In this document: piece by piece, positions 9,635 to 20,985 of the stretch
Layout of the letters: every line of letters begins with the position of its first letter
How positions within the stretch are numbered: the stretch's first letter is position 1
NCBI GenBank assembly: GCA_002633005.1
Contig: NMRA01000027.1
Span: 1,107,788 to 1,167,787, forward strand
Length of the DNA: 60,000 nucleotides
Reading direction: 5' to 3'
Source: Phoronis australis
Lineage: Eukaryota > Phoronida > Phoronidae
Translations under genes and position numbers: made by a program
The notes under the pieces: generated by a model
Seen by the model: the letters and a program-made list of their open reading frames with translations, nothing else
Databases searched by the model: none
Told to the model about the DNA's origin: nothing

Positions 9635-12600
9635 GTAAGTGCCCTGATATGATCCATTCACCTGGTGTAAGTTGTTATGGAACTTGAGCATAACATGAAC
9701 AAAAACCACATTGAAATCGATGCAGATATTTTGACAGTTCAGATGTATTAAAGAGCAACGTTTTAAGCACTTCGCTCTGTCAATGATGTATGATAAAATG
9801 CTGGAGATTGGTGGAGGAAAAGCAGGAGCAAACTTTTATCACGAGACATCCAAAGGATAGTCAAATGCAAGATAAACTACTGTTAGTTCTTGTATATCTT
9901 TCTTTGTGAGTTATCCCTAAGATGTCTCGTATTTTGTGTTTAAGTCAGGTGTGTTTTTTTGTTACGCATTTTAAAAGGACACCGGTTTTACGTCCAAAGA
10001 ATGAATTTTGGGGGTTATTTTGGACAGGGATAGACTTCTTGAAATTATTAGCTTTAACCACAGCTTTATGACAGCAGAATCTGTTGTTTTCAAGGTCTTA
10101 TATTATAAATCGCGAATTCTTTCCGTTGCCTGCCATCTAGTTAAATGCACTTAAAACAACACTCCTGCATCTCCACATAAACTTGCAAAAATAATTTTTG
10201 ATTTAGACAATGCAGACAATAGGTCTTGAATTGTTCCATTCTTATCAATATGCCTCTAGGAAAGATTTTGAATCGTGGGATGAACGGTTGTCAGTATAAA
10301 GCAGGCTCAAAGAGTTGTGTTGTCCTTTGTCAAGTCTGCACAAAGCATTGGTTTCAAGCAACACTCGTCAGCTCTTCTCACTCCCAAGCCCAGGAAACAC
10401 ATGATCTTATCTGATTAGGAAATATCAACCAGTTTTATATTGGCAAACAGTCTTGGTCAAAAGTGCCCAACTTTTTGTCACAATGTGGGTACTGGTAGCA
10501 GCTTTGAGAATTGTATTGCCAATTTTGGCATTGCCTGCAATGATAACTACATTCTTCAGTCTGGGGTATTGTTTAAGGCTCATTGATTGCCTACCATTTA
10601 TTTGTGTCTTATCTTGTGAATTGGTCCCTTAGTAATGTGTATTCACTAGACTGAATATAAATTCCTCTCAAGCATTGCTGGATGTAGTGCATCCCTTCAA
10701 GGTTACTATAGAAACGCATCAAATCTCTCAATGCCTATGAAGGACCTTACATTTCCACCATATGTAGTTACAGAGCCAGGTGATTTTTATTGCCATTGAA
10801 CGGAAACATACCTGGGAGCGAGGGTTATTGTTAAGAGAAAGTCATTAATAAACACAGGGTTCTTTGTTCTGAAAATTATGTTGAAGAGTGTATCTACATG
10901 AGAATATTAGATGTACTATCATGTATGTAATAGTGATTACAAAGTCTAAAAGTAAATGACAATTAGTATATTAAACAAGATGAAGTTAGTATCAGACTAT
11001 GGATCATGGATCATTCTCAAACTGCAAATTTCACAGTTCACACTTGATGTTTTCAGACACTGTATGATATTGTTCTGTCTGTTGAAGCTTACATTTTGCA
11101 TGTCTTTCACTTTTGATATTTCTTCAATGTTGGTTCATGCTCTCCATTGATTATTTTAGCATTCAATGCATAAGAAATTGTGAATGTCAAAGCACCATTT
11201 CACCAAGTGTTAAGCTGGTTAAAATAGAACAAAAACGAATTCGGCTTTTTGCTTTTATGAGATAGAATTCCATTTACATTTACCAACTCGAGCTGCAGGC
11301 AATGCGTACCTATACAACATTTTCGAAATCTCAACTTTAGAGTTGGCCAAAACCAGTAAACTTTGAAGTGCTACTGTTTCTTTCGATGTTCTTGTTGGTA
11401 ACAGAAATGGAATCCTATCATAGTAAGAAATATTATAAGAATGGTTCCATAAGAGTTAAAGGCCTAAATTGATTTTTGTTTCGTAGCCAAACAATCCGAT
11501 ATGCAACTTTAAACACTAAGAATTCCAGATTGGTTACATTGTTCCACACCCATGTATAACTATTAGTTAAAATCTGATCCCTGCGTGTGATAATCTCAGT
11601 CTTACCATCACATCCAATAATCAATATTTCACAGTTACCTCTAATTAGCGGATATTGTCAAAGACATTTTGTAGGCGCTGTAGAAATCGGCAGCCTTTGA
11701 AGCTGTCTAAAATGCCTGATAGAATGTTGATCAACTCTGACCTGTTCGGTCTTCATTAACCTGTGACTACCCACTACTCCATTAAATGTCATTACAGCCG
11801 GGGGGGGGGGGGGGNATTACGGTAGTTTGCATAAGTTTTGAAGCCTTAAATATAGACAATGAATTGTTTGATTTTGCAGCTGTAGCATTTTTGTACATGC
11901 AAACTTGTCAATTTTAGTGGTTAATAATCCAATTTCACCCACCTTGTGTGGTGCTATCGAAAGATATCTGTACAGAAAATTACCATCATTTTGAATGCCA
12001 AGAAACATTTCACGCCATCAGCTTGTTGGCATATAATCGTGTATCTTTGTGGAGGTTGAGGAGAACCTGAATGTATGAAATTGGATATGTTGTGCATTAA
12101 TAGTATCTAGTTAGTGTATCTGTGTTAAAAAATTCAATTAATTTTAAGTTTATTCTTTATACTCAACAGCCTGCTTAAGTATAATGGTATATGGACTTGT
12201 TTTGAATAATTATGTAAAGTATAATGGTATTCAGCGCTACCAACTCTGTTCTTATATTCCAGAGGATAATTTCAGGAGGGCATTCTCACCGCTCTGCGTC
12301 ATTGGCACAAAAATAGTTTCATTGAGACACTGTGCTTGCTTAAGGATATCTCCAACTTTATTCATAAAAATTGGCCATTTTTTACAATATTTCAGATTGT
12401 AGCAAAATGCACCAACGAGGTGCACTTATGATAGAATGGCGCCAGGGGAAACAAAGACAAAACATAGTTTTGATCCTAAGGGAGTTGTGCGTCTACATGC
12501 ATACGACCGTACGAATGCTACGAGTCACCTGTGGCCTCTGTGGTCATGAACAAAGAAAGTTGTGAAAAGAGATAAATCCTCACCCTAATTTCTTAATTCA

Positions 12601-15600
12601 ATTAATAAGTTGACATTTCGATATTTCGATCTCATATTAACGATATACTTTAACCACTTGTTGTCCAGTTCTTACTTGGTTTCGTATTAGTCTCAAAGCA
12701 CGTGACATGTACAGGCTATGTGTATAACAATGAACTGTGACCTACTTAGAAAGTAGGCCGTAAACAACAATAGAAGTTGGCTGGGAACGATAGGTCTGTT
12801 TGAGGTTTTAATGATAATTAAGTTAGTTATGCACTGCAAAATCAGTTGACATTGCGAGGGAACGTTGAAATAGCTAACATAGTTAAGGATTGTATAGGTT
12901 ATGTGTACCGAAAACAAGTTTTCACCGAATAATTAACCGAAAACTTTGAGATTATCACTTGTCCCAGTTTATTAGGCTTTTTCTCGACTTCGGCAAATCG
13001 ACTTTATATGAACTTAGAAACACTAGTTCTCGAAAACGGCTTGGTGGATTTCGCTGAAACTTTCCAAACTTAATATTTAGTCATCAATCTCAAAAAATCT
13101 GTTAGGATTTTCATTATTAAGACCTAGTTTTTGCGTAATGTAACAAAGACGAATACGACTTCAATTTTTTACTAAAATACCTTGCATTTTTCGAGTTGAT
13201 TTGTCATAGAAACCAAATGAAGTGACTAATCGAAAATTCCTAACAGCATTTTTGAGGTAACTGGTGAAGTTTTGATTTAAAAAAGTTTCATTAAAATCAA
13301 CCCAGGGGTTATTTTGTTATGAAAGTAACTTTCTTAAAAATGAAATTTTGACTTTAAAAAGTTTTTACGTAAAAATAATAATGGGATATAAATACCAAAA
13401 GTGTATTTATATTTCCTGGTCTTTGTTCTTTCAGAAAATATAACTTTTACTAGATGACAAAGCTTACTTTTTTGATACGAGTTAGAATGGAGGCCACTAA
13501 ATAAGGTTGGAGATAACCTTAACTTGGGTCGGCAGGCCCATTAAAATTGGAAGCAAAAAAAGACTAAAAACTAACATGGCCCACAGGTCCTCCAAATCGG
13601 CCCATCTATTTGAGGCTGTGTGGGTCAATTCACCCACACCCACATTTTCTAAAATGATCTCTGTAGTCTTGAAGATGAATTTCTTCTCATGTTGTGAACG
13701 TATAATATAAGATTACTTTCTGCATGTCATCGATAAAATTTGCTCATTGTTAAGTCTTGCATCGATGAGTTTGTTATCAGCTTATTGACCAGTAAAGATT
13801 TCTACATGGTCAGACTCTTCATTCACATTTCACACTTCACCGCTTCATTCTCGTCAGCTCCTGTCTCCTCATGTCTGTCTTGTAAATTTGCAAAACTGAT
13901 CATGTGCTTGTCAGTCATGCTTTTCATTGTATCTCTGCATGTGAATGAGTACGGCCATATTGATCCATTGTCAGAGATCAGGGTCATTTTCATACCTTGT
14001 CTTGATTAATAACCACAAACAGGTATGTCTTAATTAATACTGATACCTCATACATACCTTGAAAAGTAATTTTCGTGTCCAAGAGCTTATTGTCATGGTT
14101 CTTTGCCCAAGTTCAAGCACTGAGAGGAAGTTTTTGATAAAAAATGAATGACTTGCTGACTTAAGGATCACCATGTAGCTAACCATGCACTGGTTCTGTC
14201 TTGCTAAGTTTATTAATCAACCTTCTTGGCCAAGGTTTTGAAGTTTACCAGATTTTTGCCATAAACCTGATGATGATGATTTAGACTCCTTTTGTGGTAA
14301 AGGTCCATGTAGCGCCATCTGTGGGAATCATTGTTGTGGTTCATGTTTTTGGTGTGCAACCTTGTTGTGAGTTAGCAATTCCCGATTGAATTGATAACGG
14401 CCCGAATGGATTTCCTTGAAAAGATTCACTGTTACTAATTTCATTTATTCCACTTTGAAGTTTGCGGTTTCACCGTGGCCAAGTTAGCATATCGGGGTAG
14501 GTGAATTTTGAGTGATTGAAAGAATACCTTTCATTTACCTCCAGTCTTGCTGAACAATGTAGTGTGCAGTTTTATTGCTGACTTATTGTGTGTCAAGAGA
14601 GCACAGACTTGCAGAATGGGTGAATGGAATGCTAAATGGATTTTTGTGACTTCCCATGGTCTGCCCTTGGTCTCACTGTAAAGTCATTATGACTGCAAAC
14701 CTCAGACTGCCAACCATACAAGACACAGCTGTTGTAGGAAATGATGCTTAAGTCATGTGACAGCTGATGACTAATCAACATTTGATCTTTTTTTCATGAT
14801 AATGACTGCAACTTGATACTTGTTTAAACGACACCATTTAACTTTTCCCTGCTTTGAGGGAAATTACATCTGACATCCTTTTAGCATTTTGTATAATATT
14901 TGTCTTGCCAATCAAACAAGAAAAATGTGGCGTTGTTTGCTCTACCTTTTTGTGGTATGAGTGTTTACTTATTTCAGATTTAATCATTTTATTCATAGCT
15001 GAATGTTTTCTCCTAAGAAATGACGCGACTTCTCCTCTGGCTGGCACATTTTTGAAAACGTCTCTTTCATTTCTTTTTGTACTTGTCACACAGACTGAGT
15101 TGAAAAACTTGTTTGCTTTTGCCAAAAGCTTGGCCTAAAAACTACTTCATTTGAAATCCAATACATAGCTGTTAAAAAGCTGTGTTTCCATTCCTAACTT
15201 TAACTCTATACATGTAGTGTTGACCCTAGTGTACAAATATGTTTGTATATAGAGGTGTGAATAGTATGTTGACACTGTGACTATTGTGTCATTGTTGACG
15301 CTAAAGCTTACCTTTAATAACCAGCCAGGTATATGAACAATACCATGCCTGATGTAGCCCTGATTAGGTGAGAGCCATTACTATCCACCTGGCTTCTCCA
15401 TTTTTCAAATTCTGATCACTGCCTTGGTTTACTGTTGTCCCCTTGAGTCATGCTTATTAAAAACACTTTCATAGCATATTGTCTTGTTAACGTAGGAACC
15501 TGATTAGCTCCAAGTTTTCTGGATAACAGTGCTAAAGAATGGCACTACGGTAACTCATGTTTGTGAATGAAGTCTTCATGTTCTCTGTTTATCTCGGGTA

Positions 15601-16630
15601 AGTTGAGAAGTTATATTGCAGACTTTGTGATACGCAATGCATTTTTAAGCTAGGATTTTGGTATATTTAGTGGTATTTGTGTTGACATACATTTGGGAAG
15701 TTATTTATGATCAATCATGTGCTTGTAGTTTTGAAACAGAAACTTTTTGCATGCGTCATACTTTCTGGGCCCTTGGCATTCTGATAATTTGCACATTTCT
15801 ATCGGCTGGAGACCCATGTCACCAGAGTTCGCTTGATGCCGCTGCATTTTTGTTTCTTTACCGGGATTCACAGTTTGTATTGTTTGAAACTGAGTCAGCT
15901 TAGATGATCAGCTTTGAACTTTGAAATTCATAAATCGTTCTGAGTGAGTCCTTAACGTGCGCATTAAAATTCCTCCAATTCAGTTGTCCTACCTTCAACA
16001 AAAAGAGCATTTGTCTGCGATTGGTCAAAAGATAATCTGTTCATTCCCTGCTTTACAACATGGCACAGATATGTCTAACACTGAGGTGGTAGCTAAATCC
16101 CAGCAACTAAGATTCTATCACCTGGATAAGAAAGGATAAAGACTTTGTAAACGGTTATCTCCAGCCACTGTATGAAAGCTGATAGAGAAATCAACATTCT
16201 TTACGATCTGGAGGATGATGGTCAGTTTGTACTCTATGTGATCTGTCGATGATGACCCAGTTAGCTGGCAAGGTCAAGGTGACACTTGGTTCCTTATGCA
16301 TGTGAAACATTCAGAAAGAATCTTCAATTTGGGACGAACATAAAAATTGCTTAAATTGGTATCATCTTATTGTTCTGAGGCTTACTACATCGCTGCAAAT
16401 GCTAAAAATTTTAACGAATGCTGTTTTATGAGTTTACTGTGCAAAGTATGCCACAAGCAGATTAAAATTTCCTGAAAAGTTATTTTTAATGAATAATTGT
16501 ATGAAATATAATTTCTGAAGACCTTATGTGGTGTTGCGTTAAGCATTTAATAAGTATAAGTATTTGTGTCTCCCTAACTTCCGAGTACTAGCAGCAGCAC
16601 TTGGAGCAGGTTGGCCTGTCCAGAATTTAG
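9635..16630 (+). other. probable intron of the large gene, mostly unrecognised sequence
   Basis: No exon is supported on either strand. It contains a 15-base G run followed by N at 11815 (assembly problem) and a diverged member of the interspersed repeat family (about 13020-13470). Short open frames here look random. Confidence 0.4.
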
Positions 16631-16795
16631 TTACGGTAAAGTCGCGTGATTTTCGGACACTGAAAATTAATTCCAATAGAAAAAATTCATTCTTGGATGA
16701 ATCTCGCGAAATATCATTTTGTGGTGTCCGAATTTGGCGGACCTCCAAATTTGGGTTTCCGCTAGTGTCCGAATTTCGTGGGTGTACATTATTTC
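16631..16795. mobile_element. possible MITE with GGACAC-type inverted ends
   Basis: The left end, GGTAAAGTCGCGTG..TTCGGACAC, is matched imperfectly by the inverted right end GTGTCCGAATTTCGTGGGTG, sharing nine bases exactly (TTCGGACAC). An inner GTGTCCGAATTTGG repeats the motif. The end pattern resembles the CAGTAAAA-type elements at 17344 and 26440. No confident target-site duplication was found. Confidence 0.35.
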
Positions 16796-17343
16796 GATGA
16801 GCGGTCGTAGTATCAACAATGCTGGCTCGGTCATTTGATAGCAGTATAATTGCAGGTAAATGNTGCACTGGTTACACTGTGTGCAGTAAATGCACCTCAG
16901 ATACTGCCGCTGAAAATGAAGACAAAGGTTGTGATATTGTAAAAGTAACATTGATAAGAACACATGTCTCCTGTAAACATATCTTAGTGAATAAAACATT
17001 CCTTAGGCTTGTAATAATAATTTAAACTCAATGCAAATTCTAAATTGAAATTTCTTCATGAATGTTGTGGAAATGCACGGAGTTGTTGTTGCGCAGTCAT
17101 GTGTGACATTCTATATTGACAGCTTGGGAATTTTCTGCTTAACACTGGTACAAGGTCTGACGTGTTTGTGCATACATTGTGTAACAGTTTTAGCACATTT
17201 TGGTAGAGCGGAGAAACAGCCAGTGGTTCTACACATTAATATTCAAAAGTGTGCAGTCAACGTCTCTGTGTTCGGAAAAATTTGGGACAATCAGTTATTA
17301 GGGAGGGGTGAATTTATAGCACGTTCTTGGTCAGCAATCTGAT

Positions 17344-17577
17344 TGCAAAAACTTCTTTAATTCTGGAATTTGAGACAAGGACGACTTTGGTGTTCACTGT
17401 GTTTCTCAAACTTCGGATTATGTGTTTTCAATCTGCAGATTGGGTAATTTTGCCGTCTTTCCTGTGATTCTTGAATTTGGGACGGCCAATGTTGTCTATT
17501 TCTTGAATTTGGGACAATCTCCGACCTTGCGCTATAAAATTCATTTTTCATTGTCTCAAGTTGGAGAATTTTTGCCA
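17344..17577. mobile_element. CAGTAAAA-type MITE (pogo/Tc1-like ends)
   Basis: The left end, AACTTCTTTAATTCTGGAATTTGAGACA, is matched by the inverted right end TGTCTCAAGTTGGAGAATTTTTGCC. Copy B (from 21178) retains CAGTAAAAC at the left end, typical of pogo/Tc1-like elements. Copy B's right half is removed by its 812-bp deletion. No transposase is encoded. Confidence 0.45.
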
Positions 17578-18248
17578 TAACATTTTTATAATGTTTTGAC
17601 CAAGTGGAGAAAGTCGGCTTTTGGTTATAGAATCAGTAATGATATGATTATGAGTGCAGGTACTTGTTTCAACTAAAATCACCATCATCAGGAAAAACAA
17701 ATCCTTAGCATTTTTGTTGAATAAACACAATTTAGTAGTCCTGCATTGAATTCCATCCGAGTTGTGGACGCAAACAACATTCTCTGCCTTTATGCACATA
17801 CAGTTTATTGAACCAAACATGTACAAAATGCAGTTCACCATGCTAACACGTTCAACCAGGAGAGGAACAGACTGATCGAAAAGTTTCCACTTTTGGAAAT
17901 TTGCAGATTTGGTTATTTAGCTCTGTACATTGCAAACACGTTTTTGGAGACATTGAGTTGTGGGGTGTCAATCATAGGTTCACAGTTTCGTGAGCCAAGT
18001 GAGTTGTTTTTAACTTCATGTAAAATTTTAACCTCTTGGTGACACCATTCCAAAGCCCAGAAAAAGTGTTTCCTTAATTACATAATCTTTTGCAGAAATA
18101 CAACGAAATTTATATGCAGATACAAAATCAGGTGAAAAGGCATTGGTCATGGATAGTTGCGCTGTTTCCGGTTTTCATGTCAGCGTTGCTGATCCACGTG
18201 TTTGTGTTTACGGTTGATCATCCACTAGTTTACCTCTGAATCTTAAAG

Positions 18249-18780
18249 GATCGTCATTGGATTTTCATAAAATTTGGCAGTTAGGCATCTATTAGTGAGA
18301 TGACGCTATCTTCCGGTTTTCGGTAAAATTCGAGGCATTTTGCACCACCTTGTGGCCATTTTTACTGTTTTCAAGTCTGGTTTTTGGCGTCCGCCGTTTT
18401 ATCAAACAAACCGCTCTAGTGATGATTTTGAAAATTGGCATATATGTTCTTTCTCTGAAGAGGGCAGCTGATGATGATTTTCCGATGACTTGAAATACTA
18501 TGGTGCCTCCTAGTGGCAGTTTTGTTTGTTTTTGCGCCCATGGCTTTATCTACTTTGGCGCCTCTTAGTGGCAGTTAATGTTTTGTGCGCTTATAGCCTG
18601 TTAGTGGCAACTTCATTTTTTCATTTTCGTCTGTTTTCTCAGAAGTTCCTTGATGGATTTTTATGAAATTTGGTAAATAGCTTTGATGACACATACAAGA
18701 TCTCAGATGGATTCGACATATTTTACGACAGCTATTTGCCATTTTTAAGCTCCAAATAAACACCCCTAGAAGCACACCGT
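18249..18780. repeat. degenerate internal repeats within the duplicated block
   Basis: At least three loose repeats of a module like GATTTTTATGAAATTTGG, each followed by a CCTCYTAGTGGCAGTT-like string, occur near 18258, 18421 and 18652. The spacing is 160-230 bases. Similar GATTT..ATGAAACTTTC strings occur at about 1932 and 13046. Origin unknown. Confidence 0.4.
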
Positions 18781-19671
18781 TAACAGTGCATTCGTGGGCA
18801 CATTTTAACGCTCCGTGTTGCTCTTGTAAATGTGTTTGTAATATCTAAATTATCTGGTAATAAAGGAGGACAGTGCACCTAGCACAAAATTCATGCTTTT
18901 CCTGTTTGAGTTCTGTATCATTGCAATAGCAATAGTTTTTAAAATAATTTGCGCATTGACACTAATGTTAGAAGCCCTTGGAAATGAAAATGTCTAATTT
19001 TTGTTGTCATGTTTGTCCAAAAATCAATGAGATCTTATATTTTTGTTTCTGCAAAGGTTTTTGCTTTGACAAGAGTGATTCCTAAATATGTCAACTAAAG
19101 CTAATCCTTTCCCAATATTTCGGACAATTCATGAGACATCACAATTGGGTATTCTTCTCTATAAAGATGAAATTAGGCTCTCATGATGCTCAGACCTGTT
19201 TTCCTTTTCTCGTGATTTATTCCTTGTTTTCTCATATCCACTACAAGTCTTGTGTCCAGCCTGTCAGTCAATAAAAAGCATTTGGAAGAACACTCCTAAA
19301 AACTGCATTCCATTATCAACTCTTCACTGGTTAGCAACTGAACATCCTCAACAATTTCGCTCCCAGTTTTATTGACAGATCGTAATCACTGACATGTTGA
19401 AAGGTACATGTCTCATCCCTTGATATAGCTAACACCTCAGTAGTAATCTGGGTTTTCAAATATGTTAAAATATGAGACTTGATTGTACTGGGATTTTCAG
19501 GAACAGCCCACAACAGGAAAAAGCTCTATGGGTGTTTTTGGAAATAGGGTTCGAAAAAATACGAAAGACATGGTCACATGAGCCAATCAATTGCAGGTAC
19601 GAAGTTAAAAATCAATTTCTGCAGACTTTCTATTTTCAGAAAATATATACTGTTAAATTACATAGTTTTGT

Positions 19672-19909
19672 TGGTGGCAGTGTGGCCAGGTTGATAAGTG
19701 CCCGCTTTCTTTACTCGAGGTCGTGGGTTCAAGTCCCACCAGGTCACACTGCTAAACCCTTGAGTCAGGTTTCTAGCTCCTCAGCTCGGTTTTAACCATA
19801 TATTAATAAAGCATAAAAATATTTCCTGGTGATCAGTGCAATGGGCCCACATGCGAGGCCTGCGCACGTCTGGTACAACGTGTATCAGACCGCCTGCAAT
19901 TACTTTTCT
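19672..19909 (+). mobile_element. tRNA-derived SINE, copy 2
   Basis: Same family as 449-692, with box A-like TGGCCAGGTTGATAAGTG and canonical box B GGGTTCAAGTCCC. The 3' palindrome has one changed base (TCTGGTACA). It is flanked by a 14-bp duplication, TTACATAGTTTTGT, at 19658-19671 and 19910-19923. Confidence 0.88.
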
Positions 19910-20984
19910 TTACATAGTTTTGTAGATAGTTGGCTAAACCCCAACACTTGTCAATAAGGTTTCACACAACTGTAAAAGCCGATGGCTAAATGAGAGAGGT
20001 GTGTGTGGCATTTCAACTTTCCGCAAGAGCTTCACAATTTTTCAGAAGGACTCTAGAGACTGTTCTTCAATGCAAAGTCATGTCATTGAAATGATCGTTT
20101 CTGAAACAGCCCATTGTAAGACTTGTTGATAAAGAATATTTTTATTGAATGCAGTAAATATTTGTGCATCTTGAGTAAGTGTTCAAGTCAAGAAATGGGC
20201 ATAAAGGATTTACAAAACTCTTCGTCAGCTCAAAATATCCACAATGTAACTTCATTGGTGGATTCATTGACAGAAATATCTGACAACCAATATAACAAAG
20301 AATTCAAATCATCAGCGAAAGGGAACTTTAGTCAACCTTTTTAGGAAGAACTATTCCATAACTGTGTGACTGCCCCTTCATAAAAATGTCGTTTCAAAGC
20401 ATAAATATTAGATGTCTTGATGTTGTACAAAAACAGTTCTCAAAAGTGATCATTTTTTAAAGGCTTCAAACATTGTCGTATCAAAACATTTGTCTTATGT
20501 TAGCTTATGATATAGAAATTAAACGTTAAGTTGATTCTACTCATCGGCTGTGAAGAAATAAAATTTCATTTGTCCACTATCTTAAATTGGCGAGATTTAC
20601 TGAATAACTTGCGTTACATTAAAACCAGCATAATTGTAGCGTAGAAGGATAAAATGTCAGTGTGAATCACTGTGTGTATTGGTCATCTTTGCTAAAATTC
20701 ATTGAGCTCGAAGTTTCAATTTCTATTGTGGCACTAGAATACTTTTAGTGTACTGTGCCCCGGTTTCATGAAACAGTCCCAAATAGGGACTCAAAGTTCC
20801 CTTAATGGTTTGCGTATTTATTTCATTTTTCTCTCACAGATGTTGTGTGTTGCTATCATTTTATCTTCATTGAGAGCTCCTCTTTGACTAGCGACATTTT
20901 GTTACAATATTTACTAAAAACTGACCCCTGATTTCAGTCAAAATGATTAGAGACTTGTCCTGAAAAGATCCCTGCTCAGTTTCA

Positions 20985-20985
20985 N
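20985..20985. other. single N exactly at the junction of the two duplicated blocks
   Basis: The last base of copy A and the first base of copy B abut this N. Assemblers place such characters at scaffold or gap-filling joins. Confidence 0.95.

Larger units (their letters stand above)
17154..20984 (+). repeat. large duplicated block, copy A (3831 bp)
   Basis: From GGTCTGACGTGTTTGTG to CTCAGTTTCA the sequence recurs at 20986-23952 in the same orientation, with scattered substitutions and small indels. Copy A has about 812 bases (near 17465-18276) and about 60 bases (near 18480-18545) that copy B lacks. It contains SINE copy 2 and the first part of a MITE cut off by the N at 20985. Either a true tandem duplication or two haplotypes joined end to end by the assembler. 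Confidence 0.92.

Noticed and set aside
16862-16862. Second duplication joint at the N near 16862
   Set aside because: Sequence on either side of this N does not recur nearby in a way that suggests an end-to-end haplotype join.
20123-20344. 73-codon frame conserved in both duplicated blocks (also 23092-23313)
   Set aside because: The conservation follows from the duplication itself. The start is not ATG, splice sites are lacking and no family is recognised.
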